64,000 bases of DNA, from NCBI RefSeq assembly GCF_040712315.1, contig NC_134023.1, forward strand, positions 70,215,889 to 70,279,888, written 5' to 3'. Position numbers and translations under genes: made by a program. This DNA is from Castanea sativa. Taxonomy: Eukaryota; Streptophyta; Magnoliopsida; Fagales; Fagaceae. Below are positions 1-10,540 of this stretch, in pieces. The notes beneath the pieces are model-generated. The model was not told where the DNA came from and made no database searches. It saw nothing but the letters and a program-made list of their open reading frames with translations. Position 1 is the first letter of the stretch; the number at the start of each line of letters is the position of its first letter.

Positions 1-200
1 CATAGAATCTGAAAACTCCATCAAAATCAAGTGTTGCCCTATAGTAAGAGTCTGTCTTGAAGACCGCACCCTCTGATTTAAGGTTAGATATATTGCCTTA
101 TGAGTTCTTGACTTGAAGGTAGCCTGACTGGTCCGGGATTAGCTCAGAAACATCCTGATGGCTATAATAAACTCCATAAGGACATTTGGTGTCGACATCC
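1..200 (-). pseudogene. G-type lectin receptor-like kinase (LecRK) ectodomain fragment
   Basis: Read on the minus strand, one frame from about 130 down to 1 gives KTDSYYRATLDFDGVFRFY, a close match to the end of the lectin ectodomain of LECRK-type G-type lectin receptor kinases, where YYRATLD.DGVFR.Y is characteristic. The same frame upstream reads as a plausible ectodomain with SGYLQVKNS followed by an in-frame TAA, so the copy is disrupted. The gene is cut by the window edge and the kinase part would lie outside. A larger relative lies at 14756-16430. The family connection is fairly secure; the upstream limit near 200 is a guess because sequence beyond it looks LTR-like. Confidence 0.6.
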
Positions 201-480
201 TGAGAATAAGTACATTGCTTAATGAACGGTGTCATTTCACTTAGTGCTTAATAAAGAAAACGGTGTCGTTCTTATAATTAGCTTAGCTTATTAACACACT
301 TATCCACACGACATCGTTCTCATGAAGTCGTTATTTGTGATTGAGTGGTTGTTACAAGCGCGTGAAATTCTGTTTTAGTTTCTTAGGTTGTACGTTCCAG
401 TTGTAATTAGTTTCAGTGAGTACATTTCTCTGTAATTAGTAAGTCAATTTCTTTGTAATAAATGTCTAGCTACTTTTCCT
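200..480. other. possible LTR fragment with AACGGTGTC motifs
   Basis: There is no coding signal. Two copies of a motif like AACGGTGTCRTTT flank AGTGCTTA, and related phrasing recurs at about 1500-1600, as expected for pieces of one LTR family. The stretch rich in TTAGTTTC, GTAATTAG and TGTAATAA resembles an R-U5 region. This is a weak call based on composition and the shared motif only. Confidence 0.25.
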
Positions 481-483
481 TTG

Positions 484-840
484 GTTTTGTTATTTTTGTT
501 CGCTCCTGACCATAATTCCAGGCTCCAAATTAGTCCATTATTTCTGTTTTTCTTCCCGCTTTGAAAAGAGTCAAGCATACGCTTAAGCTTTTAAGATTGT
601 AAGATTCAACTCTAAGAGGTTTGCGGATTCAATCATGGGAGAAGAATTGATGGGAAACAAAATATTTGCTGACGTAATGTGTCTCAATTTTTACTTTTCT
701 TTTCTTGGATAATAAAATTTAGTCCATGTTTCTAAGGGCATAGTTGAAGTACGCAATGTCATCTATGAACATAATTATATTGCAATAAAGCAGTGTGATT
801 GCATAGAATTACTTAATTTTTGAATTTATAATCAAATTTC
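484..840 (+). pseudogene. Relic of the 3' end of an ankyrin-PGG gene
   Basis: This stretch lines up by eye with the regions just downstream of the two intact ankyrin genes (31590-31910 and 45280-45545). Shared landmarks in the same order are GGTTTTGTTATTTTTGTT, CAGGCTCCA, GAAAAGAGTCA, a GGATTCAATC..GGGAGAAGAA block, TGTGTCAATTTTTA-like, AATAAAATTTAGTC, ATGTTTCTAAGGGCATAG and AAAGCAGTGTGATTGCATAG. No PGG coding sequence precedes it, so only the 3' UTR side of a former paralogue survives. It shows that the ankyrin family once extended to this side of the window. Confidence 0.65.
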
Positions 841-2660
841 TCACATATCTAGTGTTAGAACCATTAAACTCTAAAAAACTATAACAAAACAAGTTTTGAT
901 TCATGTGCTTGTCAATGTAAAATAAAATATTCGGTGTTAACAATAGACAACATTTAATTTATTGGTAAGATATATTTTTAAAATATTATTCCATTCAAAA
1001 GCAGCATGCTAATTAAGAGCTAACAAGAGCAGCATGCTAACTAACATAGAAGTCATTATTTCTTGCACAAACCATATCATTCTGATTTGTTCACAAGAGC
1101 AACTTGCCAACACTTTTGGGTCATGGAGGGTGGGGAAAAATGATGTAATCTAGTTGGGCTCCTCAGTATTTGAAAGCTCTAAAATTGTTTCAGGTGCTCT
1201 AAGGGTCTAATTTGAATGAGATCATGCTTTGGAAGCATAAATTTATAACAAAAAAATAGCGGTCATACCTGTATTGGTTGCATACATAGTTTGAACACTG
1301 TTGGCAAGGTCGTTATCCATAAAAATTTCTCAACTTTCTTTAATGCGATTTTTCAATCTAAAATCAAGAGAAGAAAGTGGCATAGTTCTGTTGAAGATGA
1401 TGATCATGGAGGTTCTGTGATTGTCTCTGGTTCGGGTTCAACGAGTTCAAAGAAGAAAGGAAAGCCTACAACGCACCGTTTCATTAAAATAGAAGATGTT
1501 CTAAAACGCTCCGTTTCATTAGTGCTTAGAATCAATACGCTTCGTTTTGAGTTGGTACTGAGAGTGTGGCTGAAGGTTGCTAAACGGTGTCGTGTGGCGA
1601 GGATCAAATGACCGTTGCAGATGGCGCGAAAAGCTGTTAGAAGCTCAGCTGTATTTCCTGGATTCATGGGCTTAGATCCCCAAAGATTGGGATTTTTTTT
1701 TATACAGTTACAGTCATTATTTGTATACTAGATAGAGAGTATTAGTGCTCAGATGTAAATTAAGAAAACAAAACAATCATTTTGATCAATAACAATTTTT
1801 CTCTCATAAAGTCTCTCTTCCTCTTTTTTCTCAAACTTTCTTCTACTCTTTTTTTCTCTGTATTTCTTTGTGTTTCTCTGTGATTTTATTTTCAATCTTT
1901 CTTCACTCTATAAGAACCTACTGTGTTTGTACGCCTTAGGGCATAGTTTTGAAATCCAAACCGTGGTTTAAGGTTTTTAAAATCAAACCGAAGTCGGATA
2001 TTGATGATGTAATAATTAATTTAATATAAAAATAAAATAAAATAAAAATGCAAAATTAGCACTCTTCAATGATTAGGTAGATATTTCTTCTATTATTTCA
2101 ATTGTTTTAGCACAATGGTATAACAATATTTCAAAATCTAATATCTCAACTAAAAATAGGAAAAGTTTTTATTTATAAGAAAAAATACTAAGATTTCAAT
2201 CTTAATAAATAAAAAAATCAATACTGATAGTTTAAAATTTAAATTTTTAAACGTAAGAAACCTTTTCTTAGAGAGGGTTTGGATAGAGATTATTTTTTTT
2301 GCGTTTACCATTTTGCGTTTTGCTTCTTTTTTTCTTTTTTTTTTCTTCGTTTGCTGCTGCGATGGGAGATAAATGTGCAGTGCGCGCACTGTGTGCGTAC
2401 TGTGCGCGCACTGTTCATGTACTTTTTTAGCAATTTTTTATTAAAAATAGGTCCCGCAATACTATTCACACATTTAAAAATTATTTTACTACAGTGTTTT
2501 CAGTTTTCAGTTTTTAATTTTCAACAATAAATTCTATCCAAACGGACCCTTAACCAAAATATAATAATAATAATAATAATAATATGCCATGCAATGTACT
2601 TTAAAATTTTAAAAACTAGAGCCCATTCACTCGTCCACTCACTCGTCCCAAGATAGAAGT
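841..2660. other. Non-genic, possible LTR piece at about 1490-1960
   Basis: I recognise no gene here. A 106-codon open frame at 1291-1611 has no recognisable domain. Positions 1490-1960 carry the AACGGTGTCGT-type motif again, then a pyrimidine-rich TTTTTCTCT tract and TATAAGAACCTACTGTG, which looks like the end of an LTR. Around 2560-2583 is a short TAA microsatellite. Positions 1980-2550 are AT-rich with no pattern I can name. Confidence 0.3.
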
Positions 2661-2664
2661 CTTA

Positions 2665-2668
<4 letters not shown>

Positions 2669-2718
<50 letters not shown>
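2669..2718. repeat. (AT)n microsatellite
   Basis: About 25 uninterrupted AT dinucleotides. Confidence 0.95.
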
Positions 2719-2722
<4 letters not shown>

Positions 2723-2824
2723 TTTAAATCCATTACCCTACTTCCCAAAGCTTAGGTGTTCTTCCCCAAAATAAATATCAAAACTCACTTGCTCCCTTTC
2801 ACAGACTCAGATTTTTCTTTCCTC

Positions 2825-2825
<1 letters not shown>

Positions 2826-2872
<47 letters not shown>
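2826..2872. repeat. (CT)n microsatellite
   Basis: About 23 uninterrupted CT dinucleotides. The minus-strand open frame across it encodes only RE repeats and is not a gene. Confidence 0.95.
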
Positions 2873-2875
<3 letters not shown>

Positions 2876-3237
2876 CAACAAACATGACTATGACAGTCAA
2901 GCTCCCCTCCGACCAAAATCAAGATCTTGCGATGGTAAGTTGTTTGTAGCAAAAGGAATGGAGTCAAGTCAGTCCATTCCTTGTCCAAATGGGACAGTTT
3001 GGACTGACGGTGATGCGGGCAAATAGATTACTAGTTTTCTTTTTTTGAAAATATTTGAAGAAATATGTTACCTACCCATAAACCCGTGACTGGTTTAGAA
3101 GCCCGTGCGGTTTAACCGCAGTTCACACAGTTTCTAGCAAAAGTCAATTTCGGTTTTATCAGTTTAAAAAATCGGATTGCTGAATGGTTTCTGGTTAATC
3201 CAGTCGGATCATACGGTCCAGTCCGGGTTTCAAAACC

Positions 3238-3742
3238 ATATCTTAGGGTTTTGTAATCAAATGCTTCCTGATCTTCATCATTTATGAAGTGAAGAATTTT
3301 GCAACCAACAATAATCATTCAAGTTGCTAGAGTTAGTCATGTACTGAGATCCGTGCAAAAGAGTTAGTTACAGATTGGAGATTTGTGCAACAAATGAAAG
3401 AAGACTATTACAATATCAAGTTCAATTGGGTATTAAAGAGAAAGTTCAATAATAGGTTGGTATATTAAGATATGGCAGGGTAGTGATAAGATTCCTCATA
3501 CTTGCAACCGCTTGATTATTGATTAGTGGATTCTTGTAAGTAGTGACCTTAAATTTACCCGGTGGGGTTTTTTCTTTGTGAGAGGTTTTTCCCATTTGTC
3601 AACAAATCACCGAGTTATTTATTTTTAGCTGCATTTAGTTTATTTGGTGATTTTTTGGTACTCCATGATTTGTATGTAATTTGACTTAACTAATCAATTT
3701 GGGTAATTGAATTAATTAATCAGGGTCAAACTTTTTTAACCC
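3238..3742 (+). mobile_element. Ty1/copia LTR fragment, family B
   Basis: This is the 3' half of an LTR whose near-complete copy lies on the minus strand at 13263-14205. Shared landmarks in order are TTGTAATCAA, TGATCTTCATC, TTTTGCAACCAACAAT, GTACTGAGATCCGTGC, GTAGTGACCTTAAATTTACC, CGGTGGGG, AACAAATCACC and an ending rich in TTAATTAATCAG then GGGTCAA. It ends right before an ankyrin-PGG relic. The 5' half of the LTR and all internal sequence are missing. Confidence 0.7.
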
Positions 3743-3769
3743 AACAATAATGACAATGTATGACCACAT

Positions 3770-4060
3770 TATGCAAGCTGTGAGTCACTTACTGTATTGG
3801 GATTCCAAATTTAACAGGGAGATCAGAGTTATGCCAAAACATGTTGGAGCTAATTTGTGGTTTTCACTTTCTACATTCTATTGGTTTCCAAAATTGGCAA
3901 GATCTGTGAATCTTGTTCGAAAGAAGTATGCTTGTGAAATAATGGCATAATTCAGATGGAAGGCACAATATGCTTCTGGTGGTTGCAATACTACTTGTAA
4001 CAATCAGCTATCAAATGGTACTAAGCCCTAATTGATCTCAGTGGTGGGTCCACTAGTTTT
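3770..4060 (+). pseudogene. Compressed relic of an ankyrin-PGG last exon
   Basis: The stretch begins with ATGCAAGCTGTGAGTCACTT, matching the acceptor and start of the last exon of the intact genes (44390-44415 and 30740-30760). It then jumps to AACAGGGAGATCAGAGTTAT and GTTGGAGCTAA, matching the NREIRDMLRRAGA segment of gene 1, then TTTCACTTTCTACATTCTA matching the SLSTSNR linker. From 3961 it matches the first PGG membrane segment: one frame reads NMLLVVAILLVTISYQMVLS. The conserved VDVN..NLEDKTAWDI block is deleted, reading frames do not join, and the PPGG-WQD core is degraded. It is a dead copy with internal deletions. Confidence 0.75.
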
Positions 4061-5160
4061 TCTAGGGGTAACATGGTAGAGTTAGGAATTTGTAATGGGA
4101 GCAAATAAAAAATAAAATATTTTTTTTTCTTACATATACAGCTTTTATATTATATACAATAATCTAAAATGGTATTCTAAATCCAATTTAGTATACAATA
4201 CAACTATATTGTACAATAGTTTTAAAAAGTTATTGATAGTTTAAAGATCAATAAGACAACAACCGTTGAATACATAAATTAACATAAATAAATACCTAAT
4301 CATACATTTTTTTTTGTCAAATTAATAATAACTTCTTTTATTTATATGTAATAAATTTTTTTAAGAATATATGATAAAGAAAAATAGTAGCACACCAAGG
4401 AGTAGGATTGGAAGTAAATGTGAAACTAAGAAAAAAAAAATAGTAACTGATATAAGTTTTTGCTTTTTAAGTGTATGGATTTTTAACCATACACGTGGTA
4501 GCTCTCTTGAAATTGGAGCAAGCACTAAAAAAACTTCTTGGACTTGAAAATCTATAGAGCAATTATCAAAATACTTGATCTAACAAAAAGAAAAGCTAAG
4601 AAAAAATAAAAGGGAGAAAAAGAGACAAAGATTATGAGAAACGAATCACAGATATAGATACAGATTTGTTGGTTGTAATGGTGGTGTAATGTTTTGCTAA
4701 TGAAGACGAAAAATGTAGGGAAAAACAGCTTCATTCCGTTGTCAATGGCAAGGTAAGCCAAAGTCCTAGAAAGAAAGTTTATTTATTTTTTAAAAATGAG
4801 CAAAAATTTGAAACATTTTTTTCTTTCTTTCTTATAGAATTAATTATTTTAAGACTAATGTTACAAACATAACATTTTCATAAAACTTTTAACAAAATTT
4901 AGGTGACAATTTATTAAAGGTAGGTAAAAAAGTAATGTATTAACCAAAATAAAAGTAAAAAAATGATGTTGGTTGTAGGTCCAAATAAAAACTAGTTACA
5001 ACTTGCTATTTCACCTTTATTGTAAAAATATTATGAAAGTAGCATTAAAATAATCATATTCAAGCTTATTTTAGTTGTATTTAAAACAAATTTTTTAAAT
5101 TTTATATATAAAAAATATGTTTTGGCCAGGTAACGCCGCCCCTGCGTGGTCTAGGTCTAG
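4061..5160. other. Non-genic, possible MITE at about 4840-5060
   Basis: No gene is recognised. A 69-codon minus-strand frame at 4552-4761 has no family signature. Positions 4840-5060 show the composition of a recurring MITE-like type (TAACATTTTCATAAAAC, TGGTTGTAGGT, AACTTGCTATTT). Similar sequence occurs near 14500-14700, 26290-26450 and 35390-35530, but I could not define terminal inverted repeats. Confidence 0.3.
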
Positions 5161-5560
5161 GTCTTCTTATTATTATTTTTTTTTTATAACACTAGGTTCA
5201 ATAATGCAGTGTACATAATGCTAGTAATATGAATAGTGTTCACTTTTAACTATGAAGCACTTTCCAAGAAAGCACTTACTAGTTGAGAAAGCACAAAAAG
5301 CAACTATGTGTTAGTCCGGTGTTCACATGAACACACTTGCCTAAAAGGCTAAAAACAAAAAGCACCATTGACCCTTGACTTTAGGTCTTCTTGAGTAGGA
5401 CCTAATATAAAATGTAAACAAATTTTCATGGTAGAAGGTGGAAAGACTCCTTGGATGAAAAGGCCCTTGACTTTAGGTCTTCATCAACAATGCTTAGACT
5501 TTCAAAGAAAGAACAAGATGGAATCTGGGAAAGTTCCATAATATCTTCATTTTTTTTAAA
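5160..5560 (+). repeat. Dispersed repeat D copy
   Basis: This is one of at least eight degenerate same-strand copies in the window. Landmarks are TAATGCA..GTACATAAT, TATGAAGCACTTTCCAAGAA, AAAAAGCACCATTGACCC, TTTAGGTCTTCTTGAGTAGG and a later GGTGGAAAGACTCCTTGGAT. It has no coding potential and I cannot assign it to a known transposon class. Confidence 0.6.
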
Positions 5561-5639
5561 AGAGGTTCAACTTACACATAGTTTTAGCTTACCCTTTTTT
5601 TAAACCATACATTTTAAAAATATGTAATGGTTTCTCATT

Positions 5640-5902
5640 TTAAATATATATAGTTTAGAATTTAATTGGTTTCAGAATCTTTGATTTTTGCACCCAATAA
5701 TTTATTGCCACAAAAATTAAAAAAGACACATGACAAAAAATTAGACTCCAATTGAAATCCAACTTAAAATCTAATTGGATTTGGACTTTTTGATTTTAAC
5801 ACTCAATAATTCACTTGGCACAAAATTAAAAATTAAATGGGACACGTGGTGTAAAATTAAGAATCCAATTAAAATCTAATTATATTTTTTCTAAGATTTG
5901 GC

Positions 5903-5975
<73 letters not shown>
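5640..5975 (-). repeat. Helitron-5'-end-like repeat plus (AT)n(AG)n microsatellite
   Basis: Read on the minus strand, TATTAATAGCCAAATCTTA is followed by AATTGGATTC, CACCACGTGTCCCATTTAAT, GTGCCAAGTGAATTATTGAG and AAAATCAAAAAGTCC. The same order occurs at 63220-63440 (minus) and 63595-63800 (plus). CACGTGTCC after a TATTAATA start is typical of plant Helitron 5' ends. The outer side is a compound (AT)n and (AG)n microsatellite at about 5909-5974. Confidence 0.45.
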
Positions 5976-5980
<5 letters not shown>

Positions 5981-6289
5981 ATGAATTATGGGGCAATGGT
6001 TTTAAACTATACCAATTCCACTTCATTTTTACAATGCACTTCAGAAAGACACACGAAATTTCCTCATCATGCTGTTGGGCCAATATGGTTTCATTTTGGA
6101 GGCCCAATGGCCTATCCTTATCTCATGTTTTCTTAGCAGCTTTATCTCTTTGGTGAAAGAACTTATGCTAGGCCTTCCAATCTTTTTTCATTCCTTAATG
6201 AAATTCTTTATTGATGGAAGAAAAGGAATTATCTTCTTCAAACTTTTTTTTTCTTTTAATTTAAATATTAGAATTTAAAAAAATTTGAT

Positions 6290-6880
6290 GGTGGTGAGTG
6301 GAAAAATACCGGAATGTGAAGTTTTTACTGTCATGGTCTAGGTGTTCTTAAATAATGCAAAGTTCATAATTCCAGTGATATGGATTAGTGTTCATTGTTC
6401 ACTATGAAGCACTTTCCAAGAAAGCACTTACAAGTTGTGAAAGCACAAAAATGGCACCAAGTCTTTGGCCTTTGTTGAATTGAGGTCATTTGAATAATGC
6501 AAAGCTCATAATATTATTAGAATATGTGAACTAGTCATCATTATGAAAGATTTTCTAAGAAGGCGCTAGATAGGAATTAGGAAAGAACCATTTACGCCAA
6601 AGATTTTGGCAGAGTCTTTTTGGGTTCATAGGTTTTGTTAAATAAAGCAAAGCTCATAATACCATTAGTATGGGCTTGTCATCAATTATAGCATGTTCCA
6701 AGAAAGTACAAATAGATACACAATATAAAAATAAACACCATCGGCCCTTGACTTTAGGTCTTCTTGAGTAGATCCTAATTGCAAAAACTTGAGAAAGAAA
6801 GCAATCATAAGAGTTAATTAATGAAAAAGTATTTGTTCATCAAAGGAAATGAATGATCTTCTGCTACCATTTTATTTATA
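6290..6880 (+). repeat. Dispersed repeat D, two adjacent copies
   Basis: Two successive copies share GTGGTGAGTGGAAAAATACC, TATGAAGCACTTTCCAAGAA, ATAATGCAAAGCTCATAAT, CATGTTCCAAGAAAGTA, TTTAGGTCTTCTTGAGTAG and AAACTTGAGAAAGAAAGCAA with copies at 37126-37600 and 39020-39460. The second copy is interrupted at TATAAAAA by the copia LTR starting at 6901; the uninterrupted copies continue there into GTGGGTGGAAATACACCA. Confidence 0.6.
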
Positions 6881-6900
6881 CTATTAGTAAAATATAAAAA

Positions 6901-7745
6901 TGTACGTTTTTAGACACCTTAAACACAACCAAATTAACCTAGTTATTTAGCCAAGTGATTAACTTAGGTAAATTATGCAGATCTAGGTTTATACGTATAA
7001 ATCATATCATTGAAACAGTGTGAAAAATAAATAACACAACGATATGATAACCCAGGAAAATCAAACAGGTAAAAAACCTGGGGAGGATTTAACCTAGGTA
7101 TCCTTAAGGTAAAACAAATCCACTATGAAAGAATTGAAGTTTTCACAATAGCGACTTAGACCACTAACATCCCATTGCTACCTCAAGTAGGAAACTTATT
7201 ACCATGACCACGTGACAGCTCCAAGTCCACAGAGTACTTCTTTCTCAACTTCACAGCAAGTACAAGCACTCCCGCTTGTGGATCTTTAAGCTCTTAATGC
7301 AGCAACTGAATGATCATCAAGTTCTTGACATAATCTTGATTCTTGATAACCCTAAGTATATGTGAAGACAAACACTTCTAGATCTCACAAGAGATTCACA
7401 TACACAGCATAAACAATAATTGCACAACCTTGAGAACGTGGCTAGGGTTTTCCTTTTAATACCTAGGGCAAAACATAAAATCCTACACGTCAAACGAGCT
7501 TGGGTTGAGTTGGTAAATTCTGCAGAAAAACAATCTGCATAAGTTTCGATCGATCGAGTCTAATTTTCGATCGATCGAGCCAGGCAGATTTACAAAGTAA
7601 ATCCTGCAATACACTCGATTCTAGCTTTACACATAAACATACTTTGAGCAAGTATAAAAACAAGACTAAATGTTTTGATCATGGTTTACCAACATTACAA
7701 AATGAAGTTCTAATACATTTGAACCTAAAATCTTAGAACCCAACA
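6901..7745 (-). repeat. Copia LTR, family A (about 845 bp)
   Basis: The minus-strand start TGTTGGGTTCTAAG follows a polypurine tract directly, and the end at ACGTACA gives TG..CA boundaries. Inside is a pair of TCGATCGATCGAG motifs near 7550-7580. A 100-bp piece of the same LTR recurs at 13161-13262. No second LTR or target duplication was found. Confidence 0.6.
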
Positions 7746-8253
7746 AACTCCCCCTTTGGCAATTCGTGACAAAACACAAACTAAACAAAGTGTTCAAAGT
7801 TACAAAAACAGCCCATTACAAAACATTGCCCAACAAAAACAACTTCAACCTAACTACTATCTATCAGTTGAAAGTGTTGACAGTAGCATGACTGAATCAA
7901 CCTGTATATTCCTGTATCACTTAACAAATACATAAACGCATGTGTGGAAAATACAAGTAAACAAAATAAATTCTTGATTTCACATAATCATAAACTACAA
8001 GACATATATCATGAATAGCTTCATAAATATAAATCAATAATCAATGTAGCACAATGTGAAACAAGAAATAGAAATAAACATATCATAGTATCTCCCCCTA
8101 TCATAGACAACCCAAAAAAATATAAATACATGATGAAGCACCTAGATACAATCTAAATCTCCACAGCTCCAAGACAACCAAAATCTCCCCCTATCAGCAA
8201 AATCTCCTATCCATATGTACTCCTCCTTTTTGTGACGAATTGCCAAAGGGCAC

Positions 8254-9400
8254 TCACTCATCATCAAAAAGAGGTGGTGGAGGTGACCACCTAAAACTCG
8301 CCAAATCCACTCTCAAAGCCTGAAGCTTGGTAAGCACGTCCACCAAAAGCTGACCATGAGCCGCCTGAATGGTCATGACAGTATCCAAATCACAACAAAT
8401 GCTAGAAACATCCGAAGTAGAAGGTGGAGGAGCAGCAGTAGCAGTCGGATTGACATAATCATCAGCAGCTGGATCACCTGTAGATGGAGGAGGAGGAAGA
8501 GGTGCACTAGAGGAAGACTCTACCCTAGGGTGTTTAGAGCTAGCTCGAATATGAGCAGCCTTCTGCCTAAGAAAGGTGGCACCTATAGGAGCTATAATAT
8601 AAATGGGCTCAGACGCTGGAAACTCATCTAATCGTAGATGTAATAAAATCTGATGAATAAAAAGGGGAAAGAACAAACCATGAGCAATAAAACTACTCCT
8701 ATGAACCTCAATCAAAGAAAGAATGAAAATATGAGGAAAACTCATAGAAGCATCCGTGACAAGCGCATACAAAAATGACATCGCTCCAAAGGAATAGTGT
8801 GCAAATGAGAGATAGGCCAGATGGAATGACAAGAAATCTGGAAAAAGAGATAATGAATCTCGGTCAACTCGTAAGAAGTGATCCGAGGATCAGAACCCCA
8901 CTGGATTGAAGACCTAGTAAGATATGACATAATGTCATCAAGGGGTGGAGACTCATAGTAAGGATAAACAGGATGCTAGACCAAAGGCACCCCAAGAGCA
9001 GCAGCCACCACCGAAGGAGTAATGATGTACTCTTCACCCTATATCCAACTCCTCACCAAAGTGTTGGAATCATAGGAATGGACAGAAAGGTTTGAGTAGA
9101 ACTCTCTAATCAAGGTAGCCGAAGAGGGATGTGAAATTTCCAACAAAGGAAGCCAACCCCTACTCTCAAAATTTCTCTGAATATCACCATCTAACTCATC
9201 TAACACTACTTTCCGCTTAACTCACACAGACCTAAGAATGTTCAGCTTCTCATACGTCTCTTGGTTTTTCTCACTCAAAAATCTCTCACTATTAAAGGTG
9301 GGGATAGAAGAAGAGGAGGATTTCCTATTAGCTCTAGTATTCCTAGTCATGATGCTAAGGATCAAAAGGATAGACACAAAAGAGACAAAGAGAGAAAAAA
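8254..9400 (-). pseudogene. Putative plant transposon protein (PF20167-like), frameshifted
   Basis: A frame starting MTRNTRANRKSSSS near 9350 leads, after gaps, to LIREFYSNLSVHSYDSNTL, EEYIITPSVVAAALGVPLV and ESPPLDDIMSYL. I associate these motifs with the 'putative plant transposon protein' family found in plant retroelements. In-frame stops replace residues after VRSWI and after GVPLV. Near 8800 the frame shifts: the 192-codon frame 8832-8254 continues the family with HLAYLSFAHYSFGAMSFLYA and RSSFIAHGLFFPLF. It ends in a Pro-rich tail. The position between pol and the polypurine tract fits the accessory ORF of SIRE-like elements. The function of this family is unknown to me. Confidence 0.55.
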
Positions 9401-10540
9401 ACAAAAAACCAAGGGCAGACTACAAGTTAGCACACAAAAATATAGAAAATAACAATCTATATGATACATGAACAATATCAACATATGATGCATGCTCTAA
9501 TGCAGTGTGAATAAGTTCAATTTCACTTTAAAATCACAAAATTGGCTTAAGCATAGAATGTATATCAAAAATCCCAAAATCTTGAAAACCCATGAAAAAA
9601 AACTCAACAAATTGACCAATTGATCACTACACAAGATAGTTAACTGAAAATAATGATCAAATCAATTAAACAAATAAGCCAATTTCATAAATTAAAGGTC
9701 AATTGAACAAAATCCCCAATTCGGGTAGTTTCAAGCCTTAGAAAATTCAATTTTCCCAAAATCAACAAATTGATCAAATTAATTCACAAAGATCAGATTT
9801 ATATCATCCCACAACAAAAATCCATTGATCAATTTAGAAAGAAAAAATTGAAATCACCAAATTCATAGGTTTGAAATTTCCCCAAAATGCATGAAACATG
9901 AAAATAAATGAAAAAGGAGGGGCAAAAGAGTCTTACCGGCCTTAGAAGACATAAACCTTGAAAAAGTTGGAGGGAAAATGACAAAAAATTGCTTTGAATC
10001 CTTGATCGATCGAAGAGAGAGAGAGAAAGAACTTTTTGAAAAAAATTTGAATAGTGACAAACACGTGAAAAACTTATGTTTTAAAAACCCTTTGAACGAT
10101 TTTCGATTGATCGAAAAATAGGCTCGATCGATTGAAAATTACATTCGATCAATCCAGCATCAATCGAGCATCAATTGAGCCAAACAGATTCAAACCAAAA
10201 TTTTAATCGCAATTTCGATCGGTTGAACAACACACTCGACGATCAAAAATCTGGAAAAAACAATTTTTTTGAAAAACTTATCAATTTAATGCAAAACCTC
10301 CTCAAAGCATAGTATTTTATGAATAAAATGCATGAGTATGAGATGAAATGCTTTTCAAAAACACTTGAATTTAACCCTCATTATCCAAAAGTAAGATTTT
10401 CAATCAAATTTTCCTCAAAAACTCTTTAAACACATTTTACATCAAAATAGAGGTTCTTTCAATCTTGGATGACCAAAAAAAAAATAACACACAATAACAT
10501 GTACAAAGTTTAGCAAAGATACCAAAAGGGGGGTAAGTTA

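Larger units (their letters stand above)
6901..10540 (-). mobile_element. SIRE-like Ty1/copia 3' portion: downstream ORF, polypurine tract, LTR
   Basis: On the minus strand the order is an extra ORF (9400-8254), non-coding sequence, a polypurine tract CAAAGGGGGAGTT (7746-7758) and an LTR starting TGTTGGGTTC at 7745 and ending about 6901. An additional ORF between pol and a purine-rich tract is the arrangement of SIRE/Maximus-type elements. No gag, protease, integrase or RT was found, so the 5' part is lost or lies outside this nest. Positions 9480-10540 show no reading frame I can assign. They include TCGATCGA-type phrases also present inside the LTR, which suggests they belong to the same family. 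The upper limit at 10540 is where pararetroviral sequence begins. Confidence 0.55.

Noticed and set aside
2785..2988. Minus-strand frame with a long RE dipeptide run
   Set aside because: It is a translation of the (CT)n microsatellite.
5880..6107. Minus-strand 75-codon frame
   Set aside because: Most of it is (AT)n(AG)n microsatellite read as LSLSL and YIYI.
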